Shown here: in pieces, positions 15,975 through 24,603 of the stretch
Position numbering within the stretch: the first letter of the stretch is position 1
How the letters are laid out: each line of letters opens with the position of its first letter
Source of the DNA: an uncultured Nioella sp.
GTDB taxonomy: Bacteria > Pseudomonadota > Alphaproteobacteria > Rhodobacterales > Rhodobacteraceae
Reading direction: 5' to 3'
Assembly (NCBI GenBank): GCA_947498125.1
Contig: CANMJH010000002.1
Coordinates: 1-64,000 of the forward strand
DNA length: 64,000 bases
Translations under genes and position numbers: made by a program
Notes under the pieces: model-generated
The model's input: the letters and a program-made list of their open reading frames with translations, nothing else
Databases searched by the model: none
What the model was told of the DNA's origin: nothing

Positions 15975-16961
15975 TTAGAAAAACGCGCCCATGCGCCCGG
16001 CGACATCCAGCATACGGCAGGAAAATCCCCATTCATTGTCATACCAACCAAAGACTCGCAGCATCCCGCCTTTTGATCGTTTGATCTCAGGCCCGGCGAC
16101 GATCAGTGACTCCGGTCTTTGCCTCAAGTCTGACGATACCAAAGGCTTTTCGGTATAGCCAATAACGCCGCCTGATGAGGCCATAAGATTTCGTGCATCG
16201 GCGACTTGCGGTTTGTCACGCAAGATTACGGCCAGATCCACGCAAGAGACGCTGGCTGATGGTACCCGAACGGCCGATCCTGTGATCCGCCCGGCCAAAT
16301 GCGGTAGGACGATATCAACCAGTTTTTCTGCGCTTGTCGTCGTAGGCACCATTGAAAGACCGGCCGCCCGGCTGCGCGCGGGGTTTGCCATGGGCATATC
16401 AACTGTGGGCTGGCTGCCGGTATAGCAATGCACTGTGGTCATCAGTGCCGTTTCCAGGCCGTATGCATCATCCAAAACCCGCGCCAAAGGGGCCAGCGCG
16501 TTTGTTGTGCAAGAGGCGTTGGAAACGATCTTGTGATTTGCTGAAAGTTTCTCATCATTTGCGCCGAGAACGACCGTTAGATCAGCATCGGGAGACGGCC
16601 CCGAGATCAAAACGCGGCGCGCGCCTGCTTTGATCGCTTGCTCGGCAATCGCCCGATCAGTGGCGCGGCCGGTGCATTCCATCAAGACATCCACATCCGC
16701 AAGATCCATCGCCGCAAGATCAGCCTGCTGGGTAAAGGAAATGCGCCGACCACCGACAATCAACGCGCCGGGCTCGGTTGTTACGCCGCCCGGAAAGGGG
16801 CCAAAAACGCTATCAAATTCAAAAAGATAGGCACAGGTTTCTAAGGGCGCGATATCATTGACCGCGATGATCTCGATATCCTGCCAGTCCTCAGAGAGAA
16901 GCCAAGCCCGCAGGACAGAGCGTCCAATGCGCCCAAATCCATTTATCGCCACTTTGACCAT
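15975..16961 (-). CDS. Divergent type I glyceraldehyde-3-phosphate / erythrose-4-phosphate dehydrogenase
   Basis: A 328-residue enzyme of the GAPDH fold. It has the N-terminal Rossmann motif INGFGRIGR, the active-site SNASCTTN with its catalytic Cys, the downstream TVHCYTGSQ and the terminal WYDNEWGFSCRM. It departs from canonical glycolytic GAPDH in FDSVFGPF and in GYTEKPLVSSDL, which recalls Epd (erythrose-4-phosphate dehydrogenase). In this operon, KDPGal aldolase yields pyruvate plus glyceraldehyde 3-phosphate, so a dedicated GAPDH would fit. Substrate preference between G3P and E4P is open. Confidence 0.85.
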   Translation of the reverse strand: MVKVAINGFGRIGRSVLRAWLLSEDWQDIEIIAVNDIAPLETCAYLFEFDSVFGPFPGGVTTEPGALIVGGRRISFTQQADLAAMDLADVDVLMECTGRATDRAIAEQAIKAGARRVLISGPSPDADLTVVLGANDEKLSANHKIVSNASCTTNALAPLARVLDDAYGLETALMTTVHCYTGSQPTVDMPMANPARSRAAGLSMVPTTTSAEKLVDIVLPHLAGRITGSAVRVPSASVSCVDLAVILRDKPQVADARNLMASSGGVIGYTEKPLVSSDLRQRPESLIVAGPEIKRSKGGMLRVFGWYDNEWGFSCRMLDVAGRMGAFF

Positions 16962-17098
16962 GTCTTGCCCTTATCCGCTATATTAGATGGCGGCAGTCAT
17001 GCACGGGGCGCATGGGCTTTCAAGCCGGGTTTTTGTACCAATACACGTGAAACCGCGCATTGTGTTCACCATTGGAAAGGCCCGGCCCAATGATAGGT

Positions 17099-17947
17099 TC
17101 AAAGGATTACTTGGTGTTTTTCTTGGCCGTCTGTCACGTCAGCGACTTTGAAAACTTGCCCTGCCAGTGGTTCATCAGTTTCGTTTACGCCCTGCCGCGC
17201 GCTGGTGACGAATAGGTCGCGCCCAGCAAAGACCGGGCAGGTGCATTGCGACGTGGGCATTGGCATCTCCCGGCGCAAGCTGCCGTCCGGCCCGTAACAC
17301 CGAACGCGCGAAAAGCCCCATTCGGCGCTCCAATAGTTCCCCTCTTGATCCACAACTGCCCCGTCAGGATTGGGGCCACTTGGCCCGTGATCAAGAAAAA
17401 CCTCTGGATCGCCTATGGGCCATCCATACGTCTGGCTTAAGGCCTGCCGCCACACAATTCCCGGCACGGTATCCGCAAAATAGGCAAGCCTCCCGTCAGG
17501 AGAAAAAGCGATGCCGTTGGAAATAGAGATATCTGGGAAAAGGCAACGCAATTCACCCTTGAAATATCGGTAGATCGCTCCTGCCTTTGGCTCTGCGCGG
17601 ATGCCCATCGTTCCAATCCAGAACCCACCCCACGGGTCGGCGCGCCCGTCGTTCGAACGGGTAACCGGGTTACCTGCCTCCAAAGGCGTGACGAATTCAG
17701 ATGCGCCGGTGGAAAGGTCAAACAGCCTTAAGTCAGTGGCGCTTGCGATAAGCAATCTGTGGCTATCCACCCAACCGGCGGCGGAAACAAAACAATCAAA
17801 TTGCCACTGCTGCGGGCCATCCACACCCTTAGTCAAAAGGCGTTTTCCCATTATGTCGAACCAATAAAGCTGCTGCCTTTTTGGATGCCAAAGTGGCCCC
17901 TCGCCCAATAGGCAAGGTCGCGCGTCAAAGACCTGAGCGCCCGTCAC
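17099..17947 (-). CDS. SMP-30/gluconolactonase/LRE family lactonase
   Basis: A 282-residue six-bladed propeller enzyme. It starts with VFDARPCLLGEGPLWH (the metal-binding Glu of GEGP) and contains the family blocks SNDGRADPWGGFWIGTMG and SNGIAFSPDG. Family members hydrolyse aldonolactones such as glucono-, galactono- or arabinonolactone with a divalent metal. It is encoded straight after KDPGal aldolase, which suggests galactono- or arabinono-lactone as substrate. The GTG at 17947 overlaps the dgoA stop by four bases (GTGA) and is preferred over the TTG two codons earlier. The predicted enzyme is cytosolic. Confidence 0.9.
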   Translation of the reverse strand: MTGAQVFDARPCLLGEGPLWHPKRQQLYWFDIMGKRLLTKGVDGPQQWQFDCFVSAAGWVDSHRLLIASATDLRLFDLSTGASEFVTPLEAGNPVTRSNDGRADPWGGFWIGTMGIRAEPKAGAIYRYFKGELRCLFPDISISNGIAFSPDGRLAYFADTVPGIVWRQALSQTYGWPIGDPEVFLDHGPSGPNPDGAVVDQEGNYWSAEWGFSRVRCYGPDGSLRREMPMPTSQCTCPVFAGRDLFVTSARQGVNETDEPLAGQVFKVADVTDGQEKHQVIL

Positions 17948-18549
17948 GTGCAATTCCGGTCAAAGGCATCCACCACAGCCGCAGCCCGTGCCGCTGTATC
18001 CGCAAGCGCCGCGCCCGGTTGATAAATGGCGCTGCCAATCCCAAATCCCGAGGCACCTGCCTGCCACCACGACGCGAAATTATCGGGATTTGCCCCACCC
18101 ACCGCGTAAACTGGTAATTCGGGTGGCAAAACAGCCCGAAACTGGCGCAGGCCTTTGGGGCCCACCAGTGACCCGGGAAACAGTTTTAGCCCGTCCGCGC
18201 CGGCCTTAATTGCGGCAAAGCACTCGGTTGGAGTCATCACACCCGGGATGCTCTGCAACCCTCGCGCCTTGGTCTCGGCGATCACTTCCGGATCCATATT
18301 GGGCGAAACAACGAGGCGCCCACCTGCCTTTTCAACATCGGCCACGTCTTCGGGCGTCATCACTGTGCCAGCGCCAACAAGGGCGCGACTTCCAATTGCG
18401 CGGACCAAGATAGCGATGCTTTCCAAGCCAGAGGGCGAATTCAATGGCACCTCAATCCGGTCAATGCCGGCATCAAGGATAGCCGTTGCGATCGGGGCGG
18501 CCTCTTCCGGACGAATACCGCGCAAAATCGCGATGATAGGGCGGCTCAT
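17944..18549 (-). CDS. dgoA: 2-dehydro-3-deoxy-6-phosphogalactonate aldolase
   Basis: Class I aldolase that cleaves 2-keto-3-deoxy-6-phosphogalactonate to pyruvate and glyceraldehyde 3-phosphate. The 201 residues form the short TIM barrel of the KDPG/KDPGal family: AILRGIRPEEA, RIEVPLNSPSG, GAGTVMTPEDV and KLFPGSLVGP with the Schiff-base lysine. EVPLNSP rather than the EVTLRTP of Eda points to the galactonate enzyme. The gene is coupled to dgoK upstream (ATGA overlap) and the lactonase downstream (GTGA overlap). Confidence 0.93.
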   Translation of the reverse strand: MSRPIIAILRGIRPEEAAPIATAILDAGIDRIEVPLNSPSGLESIAILVRAIGSRALVGAGTVMTPEDVADVEKAGGRLVVSPNMDPEVIAETKARGLQSIPGVMTPTECFAAIKAGADGLKLFPGSLVGPKGLRQFRAVLPPELPVYAVGGANPDNFASWWQAGASGFGIGSAIYQPGAALADTAARAAAVVDAFDRNCT

Positions 18550-19451
18550 GTTGCGGCCTCAGTCATGGTTTTATAGATCTGCGCAAGACCGGCCAAGGCA
18601 TGCGTTTCTCCGCTGCGTTCTATGCATTCGACGCCTTGCGTTTTTAACCCGCGTTCATAAAGGCCCGTCAATTGCGGATCGCCGCAAAGCAATACGCGCT
18701 GGCCTAGCCAATACGGGCGCGTTGCGGCAAGCTCTGCTCCTATCAAAAGACCTGACAAATGCCCACGTGCACTGGCGGCTTTTGGTCCGTTCAGCAAGCC
18801 GTCCGCCCTAATCTGAAAGAGTTTTTGCGCCAATTTTTCGGGGCGCGACAAAGTCTGAGACAATGCCTCGTCGAAGGCATCGCCATCCATATCTTTTCCC
18901 GAAACGGAATGCCGCAAAATGGAATGATCCGCCAAAAGCGCAAAAAGCTCCCCTGTCATTGCGGATTGAAAGCTCACCACTTCCTCTGCGCTGATTTGAG
19001 CCCATTTTGTGTGTGTTCCCGGCAAGGCGATTACGCCGTCGAAATCTGGAAGCTCGGTGAGCGCGCCCAATATCTGGCACTCTTCGCCGCGCATCACATC
19101 AGGTGGAGACTTTTGGTTGAGGCCCGGCACTATGGACAGGTTTAGGCGCGGATCTGAAGTAACGATACGAACGGGCGTCAGTTCAACGGGTTTGGTAGGA
19201 ACCGCGCCATATTTCACTTCTGCAAATTCCTTGTGCGCGCCAATCGCGCCGCAGGCGAGGACTGGGATTGCGGACGGCTCCAACCATTTGCCAATCACAT
19301 CCAAAAGCACGGTCTCATGCGCGCCCTCATCTGTCATGGCTGCGCCTTGCTCGGTGCTTGCGCGATCCAAAACGTCGCCCGCGCCTGACAGCGCCCAAGC
19401 GCGCAAATGAGTCATCCCCCAATCAACAGCAATCCAAGCGGGCGAGGTCAT
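18546..19451 (-). CDS. dgoK: 2-dehydro-3-deoxygalactonokinase
   Basis: Phosphorylates 2-keto-3-deoxygalactonate at C6, the step before DgoA. The 301-residue protein has the DgoK ASKHA-type phosphate motif AVDWGMTHLRAW at the N-terminus, then PVLACGAIGAHKEF and VIALPGTHTKWAQ. The frame extends to 19568, but the ATG at 19451 begins MTSPAWIAVDWG, the family start. It is the first gene of the dgo-lactonase-gap-ALDH operon. No galactose dehydrogenase or galactonate dehydratase was recognised nearby. Confidence 0.93.
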   Translation of the reverse strand: MTSPAWIAVDWGMTHLRAWALSGAGDVLDRASTEQGAAMTDEGAHETVLLDVIGKWLEPSAIPVLACGAIGAHKEFAEVKYGAVPTKPVELTPVRIVTSDPRLNLSIVPGLNQKSPPDVMRGEECQILGALTELPDFDGVIALPGTHTKWAQISAEEVVSFQSAMTGELFALLADHSILRHSVSGKDMDGDAFDEALSQTLSRPEKLAQKLFQIRADGLLNGPKAASARGHLSGLLIGAELAATRPYWLGQRVLLCGDPQLTGLYERGLKTQGVECIERSGETHALAGLAQIYKTMTEAAT

Positions 19452-19620
19452 TGGCAGATCCTTTTGCAACGAGGGTAACATTTGCCTCGGTATTAGGCGT
19501 TTCCCTTGCTTGGGTAAAGCTGGAGCACCGCAAGACGGCACCGTGGCTTGCGATGGGATCAAACCCACCTATCCTGCCGGCATCCACGATAATTATTTAG
19601 TTTTTGACCGAGAATATGCC

Positions 19621-20007
19621 ATGCCGAAACATCCGTTTTCACCCTATTTTGGTCCTTGGGCCCCTGTCTTTGAAGCGCCGTTTTCCGGCGACGTAACACA
19701 AACGATTGAGCCGAGGATTTTGTCGCCCGATATTGCCGGCGTGCCCGAGATCGAGACAAAAGTTGTGACGGAAGTGGCCAGCTATGGCACCCAGCTCGGC
19801 AAGATATTGGAAGCACTGCAGGTTCTTGCAAAGGCGCAAGGGACCGAGCTGAATGAGATCAACGAACTTTCCGCTGATATTGAAAAAGTCAAAGCCGCCT
19901 CGAAGGACGCGCTGAAGCGCGATGCCGAGGCGGCTTTGGATCGTTTGCAACGTGCCGATCCGGGGGCACATGGGGCACTAATGTCGGCGCGAAACGCCGA
20001 CACATAG
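19621..20007 (+). CDS. Conserved-looking small protein with helical/coiled-coil centre
   Basis: A 128-residue soluble protein that I do not recognise. Residues 1-45 are Pro/Phe-rich (MPKHPFSPYFGPWAPVFEAP). Residues about 45-115 are strongly helical with heptad-like leucines and charged residues (GKILEALQVLAKAQGTELNE, DIEKVKAASKDALKRDAEAA). It is divergent from dgoK and converges on xylG, ending 5 bp from the xylG stop. The ribosome site is weak, so the start is uncertain. A phasin-like or scaffold protein is conceivable, but there is no direct evidence. Confidence 0.6.
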   Translation: MPKHPFSPYFGPWAPVFEAPFSGDVTQTIEPRILSPDIAGVPEIETKVVTEVASYGTQLGKILEALQVLAKAQGTELNEINELSADIEKVKAASKDALKRDAEAALDRLQRADPGAHGALMSARNADT

Positions 20008-20012
20008 GCCCT

Positions 20013-20765
20013 TTAGGCGTCGACCTCATTCGGGTTCTTACCCAAAATGATCATGCTCAGGAGGTCATCATCAGTCACATCAGCCGTGTTAACCGTTCCC
20101 ACCAATTGGCCGTTTTTCATGACACTTGCCCGGTCGCACAGGTTTAGAACCTGATGCACATCATGATCGATCAGGAAGATGCCAATCCCTTCGGCTTTCA
20201 GCTGCTGGATAAGCTCAGACACCATTTGAGTCTCATGCGGTCCAAGCGCTGCTGTCGGCTCATCCATGATCAAGATGCGGGCGTTGAAATAGACCGCACG
20301 TGCGATAGCAACCGACTGGCGTTGCCCTCCGGAAAGGGCCGACACAGGGGCATTGAACTTTTGAAAGTTCGGGTTGAGACGCTTCATGATCTTGCGCGTC
20401 TCTGCCTCCATCGCGGCATCATCGACCAGGCCGGTTGATGTCACAAGCTCGCGCCCCAAGAACAGGTTCGATGCCGCATCGAGGTTATCGGCCAGCGCGA
20501 GCGTCTGGTAGATAGTCTCGATATTATAACTGCGCGCATCGCGCGGATTGGTAATCGTGGCCTTTTCACCGTTGATAAAGATCTCGCCGCCATCAGGCGC
20601 ATATGCACCCGAGAGCATTTTGATCAGCGTGGATTTTCCGGCACCGTTGTGGCCCAGAAGCCCCACGACCTCACCAGGATGAAGATCAACCGAAACGTGG
20701 TCGACTGCTTTGATCCCACCAAACGAGATCGACATGTTGCGCATTTCTACGAGTGGAGTGGTCAT
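20013..20765 (-). CDS. xylG: Sugar ABC transporter ATP-binding protein (xylose type)
   Basis: A 250-residue ATPase that powers the XylFH importer. Visible are Walker [10 protein letters not shown], signature [16 protein letters not shown], Walker [12 protein letters not shown] and the switch His in [10 protein letters not shown]. It has a single nucleotide-binding domain, as in rhizobial FrcA-type systems, whereas E. coli XylG has two fused domains; two copies would assemble per transporter. The ATG at 20765 lies one base after the xylH stop; the longer open frame overlaps xylH and is discarded. Confidence 0.9.
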   Translation of the reverse strand: MTTPLVEMRNMSISFGGIKAVDHVSVDLHPGEVVGLLGHNGAGKSTLIKMLSGAYAPDGGEIFINGEKATITNPRDARSYNIETIYQTLALADNLDAASNLFLGRELVTSTGLVDDAAMEAETRKIMKRLNPNFQKFNAPVSALSGGQRQSVAIARAVYFNARILIMDEPTAALGPHETQMVSELIQQLKAEGIGIFLIDHDVHQVLNLCDRASVMKNGQLVGTVNTADVTDDDLLSMIILGKNPNEVDA

Positions 20766-20766
20766 G

Positions 20767-22062
20767 TTATGCGTCCCCCGTGCGCTTGCGATATTGAATG
20801 TCGATGAGAACAGCGAGCACAAGCACCGCGCCAACAACGATATTTTGATAAGGTGCATCGACACCAACCATAGCCATTCCCGACTGTAGGGATTGCATGA
20901 TCAGGGCGCCAAGGATTGCACCGTGGATTGTCCCAACACCGCCCGCTAAGGCCGTTCCACCGATGACCGCAGCAGCAATGACGCGAAGTTCGTCCAACGT
21001 GCCGATATCATTTGTGTGGTTGGTAAGACGTGCCGATGCAACAATCGCTGAGATTGCACAAAGCGCGCCCATCAAGGCAAAGATCTTGACGGTCAACATT
21101 CGTGTGTTGATGCCAGACAGCTCGGCCGCATCGGGATTGCCGCCAGTTGCGAAGATATAACGCCCAAACCGGGTGCGCCGTGCAACAACAGTCATCAATA
21201 CCGCAATGACGATCAGCAATAGAACGGAAACTGGTAGGCCATACCCGATGGAATAACCCTCGGGAAGCGTCTCACCGCGCGCTTCAAAAATGCGGCGCAG
21301 ACGACCTTGTGGAACCTGATAGGCGTTCAAAGTTGCGATAAAGCCAAGGATTGCACCGGCAGACACGACCGAAAGAACCATCTCGGCCCAAACTGGTTTG
21401 ACTGGAAATCCATGCGCCGATTTGGCTCGGCGCGCATTCCAGATACCAAAGACAGCAGCGGCGGCAAAAATTGCTCCTAAGACCCAGCTAACAGTTGGCC
21501 CAAGCGTGCCATTCGTCCCGCCAAACACCTGAAAATTACTGTCGAGTGGGCCAATGGTTTGACCGCGGGTTAGGAACCAACCGACATTTCTCCAGATCAA
21601 AAGACCGCCAAGGGTTACGATAAAGGCGGGGATCGTCAAATACCCAACAAGCCAACCATGGAAAGCGCCAATTGCGGTGCCTGCAGCGATGCCGACCACG
21701 ATTGCGATCGGGGCAATCAACGGGCTGCCAAGATCCAGACCCAAAACATCAGGCAGGAACGCAGTTTGAACCATCGCCATGATAGCAGAACATGTGGCCA
21801 GCAAGGCCCCCACGCTCAAGTCAATATGGCGGGTGACAATAATAAACACCATGCCGCAGGCCATGATTGCAACCGAGACCGTTTGGATGGTCAGGTTGAA
21901 GATGTTCCGCGGTGTTAGAAACCGCCCTTCGGTGACAAAGTCAAACCCAAGGCAGAGGATGATAAATGCACCGACCATACCCAATAGACGCGTGTCCAGC
22001 TCGAGCTGCTGAAAGAAACTTTTGCGTTGTGGGGGGATCGGCTGAGACGTGGTGTCGGTCAT
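20767..22062 (-). CDS. xylH: Sugar ABC transporter permease (xylose type)
   Basis: A 431-residue inner-membrane protein of the BPD_transp_2 family, with about 10-12 helices and a longer loop around residues 220-270 ([19 protein letters not shown]), as in XylH. Characteristic blocks are [20 protein letters not shown] and [20 protein letters not shown], the EAA-like coupling region. It follows xylF across a 99-bp gap that holds two hairpins, and it directly precedes xylG. Specificity for D-xylose comes from the neighbouring XylF and XylA/B. Confidence 0.92.
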   Translation of the reverse strand: MTDTTSQPIPPQRKSFFQQLELDTRLLGMVGAFIILCLGFDFVTEGRFLTPRNIFNLTIQTVSVAIMACGMVFIIVTRHIDLSVGALLATCSAIMAMVQTAFLPDVLGLDLGSPLIAPIAIVVGIAAGTAIGAFHGWLVGYLTIPAFIVTLGGLLIWRNVGWFLTRGQTIGPLDSNFQVFGGTNGTLGPTVSWVLGAIFAAAAVFGIWNARRAKSAHGFPVKPVWAEMVLSVVSAGAILGFIATLNAYQVPQGRLRRIFEARGETLPEGYSIGYGLPVSVLLLIVIAVLMTVVARRTRFGRYIFATGGNPDAAELSGINTRMLTVKIFALMGALCAISAIVASARLTNHTNDIGTLDELRVIAAAVIGGTALAGGVGTIHGAILGALIMQSLQSGMAMVGVDAPYQNIVVGAVLVLAVLIDIQYRKRTGDA

Positions 22063-22099
22063 GATAGACCTCCCAGTTTTCAGCGTTGGAGTTATGGGC

Positions 22100-22133
22100 G
22101 GGTGCGCCTAGGCCTAGGGGATAAGGCGCACCC
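22100..22133 (-). other. Stem-loop between xylF and xylH
   Basis: Perfect 10-bp arms GGGTGCGCCT (22100-22109) and AGGCGCACCC (22124-22133) with a 14-base loop, in the gap after xylF. Hairpins at this place in importer operons commonly protect the binding-protein mRNA and lower downstream expression, giving an excess of periplasmic protein. No T-run follows on the transcribed strand. Confidence 0.65.
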
Positions 22134-22137
22134 AGTC

Positions 22138-22155
22138 GATCGCTATATAGCGATC
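22138..22155 (-). other. 18-bp perfect palindrome after xylF
   Basis: GATCGCTATATAGCGATC is self-complementary and lies 4 bp from the larger hairpin and 6 bp after the xylF stop. As RNA it would make a second stem just after the stop codon. As DNA it could be a protein site, but its place between two genes of one operon favours an RNA role. Confidence 0.55.
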
Positions 22156-22161
22156 AGGAGG

Positions 22162-23193
22162 TTACATATCGCAGGGCGATGGACCACCAGATACACCCTG
22201 GCACAGGGTCTCAAGATCAATCCAACCTGCGTCTACGACGGTGGATAGGTTTTCAGCCGTGATTGGAACCGGAGCCAGGAACAATGAGTTCATGGTGGTA
22301 CCACCGGGTGAAGTCCATTCCTGCGCACCTTCGATGTCGGACATCATGTTTCCAGCGGCCAGAGCCACAGCAATTTCGGCGGCAGCGCGACCAAGGTCAC
22401 GAGCGTCTTTCCAGACAGACACGGTCTGCGTACCCATAGCAACACGGTTCAGCGCGGCGTGATCGCCATCCTGACCCGATACCGGAATACCGTCCATACC
22501 CTGAGCTGTCAGAGCCGCAACAACGCCACCAGCAGTACCGTCGTTGGATGCAATAACAGCATCAACGCCGTTGTCAGTCGCTGTCAGGATCTGTTCCATG
22601 TTGCGCTGAGCGTTCGCAGGCAACCAGCCATCTGTATAAGCCTCGCCTACGATTTCGATATCACCGGCATCGATTGCGGCCTGAATGACCTCTTGCTGGC
22701 CACCGCGCAGGAAGTCTGCGTTGGGGTCAGTCGGCGAGCCTTTGATCATGACGTAGCGGCCCGATGGTGCGGCTTCCAGAACAGCGCGCGCCTGCATCCG
22801 GCCAACTTCGACGTTGTCAAAAGTCAGGTAAAAGGCGCGTTCGTCTTCGATCAGACGGTCATACGCAATAACCGGAATGCCTTCATCTGCGGCGGCTTGA
22901 ACAGCTGGGCCGATGGCCGCAGCGTCCTGCGCCAGAATGATCAAGGCGTCGACGCCTTGTGCGATCAGGCTTTCAATGTCGGACAGTTGCTTGGATGCGG
23001 AAGATTGCGCGTCGGCTGAAATGTAGTCAGCACCGGCAGCTTCCAAAGCTGCTACCATTGCGCCTTCATCAGTCGCCCAACGTTCCTCTTGGAAATTGGA
23101 CCAGCTAACGCCGACAGTGATGTCTTGTGCAAAAGCAGCGGTTGCCATTGTGGCCGCCATCGCCGTTGCAGCGATTGTATTAAGAATCTTCAT
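22162..23193 (-). CDS. xylF: D-xylose ABC transporter substrate-binding protein
   Basis: A 343-residue periplasmic binding protein. Residues 1-22 form a Sec signal peptide ending TAAFA. The mature part shows the XylF signatures RWATDEG, IPVIAYDRLI, YLTFDNVEVGRMQA, YTDGWLPANA, DAVIASNDGTAGG and PVSGQDGD, all closely matching E. coli XylF. Two late cysteines (LCQG, SPCDM) could form a disulfide. A GGGAGG ribosome site precedes the ATG. The gene heads the xylFHG operon, divergent from xylR. Confidence 0.95.
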   Translation of the reverse strand: MKILNTIAATAMAATMATAAFAQDITVGVSWSNFQEERWATDEGAMVAALEAAGADYISADAQSSASKQLSDIESLIAQGVDALIILAQDAAAIGPAVQAAADEGIPVIAYDRLIEDERAFYLTFDNVEVGRMQARAVLEAAPSGRYVMIKGSPTDPNADFLRGGQQEVIQAAIDAGDIEIVGEAYTDGWLPANAQRNMEQILTATDNGVDAVIASNDGTAGGVVAALTAQGMDGIPVSGQDGDHAALNRVAMGTQTVSVWKDARDLGRAAAEIAVALAAGNMMSDIEGAQEWTSPGGTTMNSLFLAPVPITAENLSTVVDAGWIDLETLCQGVSGGPSPCDM

Positions 23194-23253
23194 GTATTCC
23201 TCCCTGTGTCATGCCGCCCCGTCTCAAAACGGGATTTGATCAGCATGGCAATA

Positions 23254-23282
23254 GTCTTAGCATTATTTTTTTCGAAGTTCAA
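23254..23282 (-). promoter_or_regulatory. Possible xylF promoter
   Basis: On the minus strand TTGAAC (23277-23282) and TAAGAC (23254-23259) are separated by 17 bases, about 60 bp before the xylF start. The -10 match is poor. This is a candidate only. Confidence 0.3.
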
Positions 23283-23345
23283 ATTAAATCATCAAAAATT
23301 TCAATTCGGAGCGTTTGACCCCAATGATTTTTGGGCTTGTTCATT

Positions 23346-23364
23346 TATTTTTATTAGTGAAATA
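23346..23364. promoter_or_regulatory. Candidate XylR operator upstream of xylR
   Basis: TATTTTTATTAGTGAAATA, an imperfect inverted repeat with outer arms TATTT/AAATA. It shares 14 of 19 positions with the repeat before xylB (31189-31207). It lies 21 bp before the xylR start, in the xylF-xylR divergent region, and would allow autoregulation and control of xylF. Confidence 0.55.
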
Positions 23365-23385
23365 TAGTGAAAAGGGGAGGCAACA

Positions 23386-24603
23386 TTGTCTGGAAATACA
23401 CGTATCTCGCTCGCCAATGAACAGCGGGAAAGCGGGCGCCAGCAGGTGTTTGATGCGATCCGGCAAGCCGGACGAATCGCGCGGATCGATATCGCGCGCC
23501 AAACCAATGTCAGCCCAGCAACTGTCACGGCGATCACTTCTGAGCTTATGGCCGCAGGTCTTATAGAAGAATTTACACCCGAAGGCGAACGCACAGCATC
23601 CAAACGCGGGCGCCCACGTGTCGCCCTAAAAGTGCGCGGCGATGCGCATCTGATTGCGGGGATCAAAATCTCGGACCGGTTTGCGACCGTCATTCTTGTC
23701 GACTTTGAAGGCAATACAATCAGCGAGCATGACGAACCCCTGCCCGGTCCGGTGATGTCGCCAGAAGAAATTCTGCCGCCCATCGAGCGCGCCCTTCACG
23801 GTGCCTGTGCTGCGGCTGGTCGCAATTTTGGAGACATTTCGGGCGTCGGGATCGGCCTGGCGGGATTGGTCAATGCGAATGAGGGGTTCGTGCACTGGTC
23901 GCCCTCCTTGGACACACGCAATGTCGAGCTTGGGAAAATGCTGGAAGAGGCCCTGCCCTTCCCAATCTTTCTCGACAATGACGCAAATCTAGTTGCTAAA
24001 GCCGAACAGCTTTTCGGGCTTGGGCGCAATAAATCGGATTTCATAGTCATCACGATTGAACAGGGTGTCGGGATGGGAATCGTGATCGACAATCAAATCT
24101 ACCGAGGCGAACGGGGCTGTGGCGCGGAATTTGGCCACACGAAAGTACAGCTTGAAGGCGCTTTATGTCGGTGCGGACAACGCGGATGCCTAGAAGCCTA
24201 TGTGGGTGATTATGCATTGCTGCGCGAGGCCAACATTCGAAGCGGAGATCAACCTCAGGAAGATCTGGCGCTGCTCTACCAGCGCTCGAAAACCGGTGAC
24301 GCGATGGCGAAGTCGATCTTTGACCGCGCCGGGCGGATGTTCGCGATGGGTTTGGCCAATGTCATAAACATTTTTGACCCTGAACTTGTGATCCTCTCAG
24401 GTGAACAAATGGCTTTTGACTTCCTTTATGCCGATGAGGTCCTGGAACGGGTGAAAGCTTCGGTCGTTCAAGTCGATGCGGCATTGCCAGAAATAGAAGT
24501 GCATAAGTGGGGCGCATTGATGTGGGCCCAAGGTGCGGCTGCCTACGCGATGGAGGGGGTGACGGCACTGACAATCCGTAGCCTCACTGCCAATGCGGCT
24601 TGA
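23386..24603 (+). CDS. xylR: ROK-family transcriptional repressor of the xylose genes
   Basis: A 405-residue ROK regulator. The N-terminal winged HTH (about 15-75) includes ARIDIARQTNVSPATVTAIT. The C-terminal sugar-kinase-like domain carries GIGLAGLVN and the zinc-binding cluster CRCGQRGCLEA, typical of ROK proteins. The start is an unusual TTG at 23386, but AAGGGGAGG sits 5 bases before it and no better start exists. Position between xylFHG and xylBA supports a xylose-responsive repressor. Its 3' end overlaps the following gene by 11 bases. Confidence 0.88.
   Translation: MSGNTRISLANEQRESGRQQVFDAIRQAGRIARIDIARQTNVSPATVTAITSELMAAGLIEEFTPEGERTASKRGRPRVALKVRGDAHLIAGIKISDRFATVILVDFEGNTISEHDEPLPGPVMSPEEILPPIERALHGACAAAGRNFGDISGVGIGLAGLVNANEGFVHWSPSLDTRNVELGKMLEEALPFPIFLDNDANLVAKAEQLFGLGRNKSDFIVITIEQGVGMGIVIDNQIYRGERGCGAEFGHTKVQLEGALCRCGQRGCLEAYVGDYALLREANIRSGDQPQEDLALLYQRSKTGDAMAKSIFDRAGRMFAMGLANVINIFDPELVILSGEQMAFDFLYADEVLERVKASVVQVDAALPEIEVHKWGALMWAQGAAAYAMEGVTALTIRSLTANAA

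Noticed and set aside
22459-23019. A 186-codon plus-strand frame opposite xylF.
   Set aside because: Shadow of the xylF reading frame; no start signal or motif.
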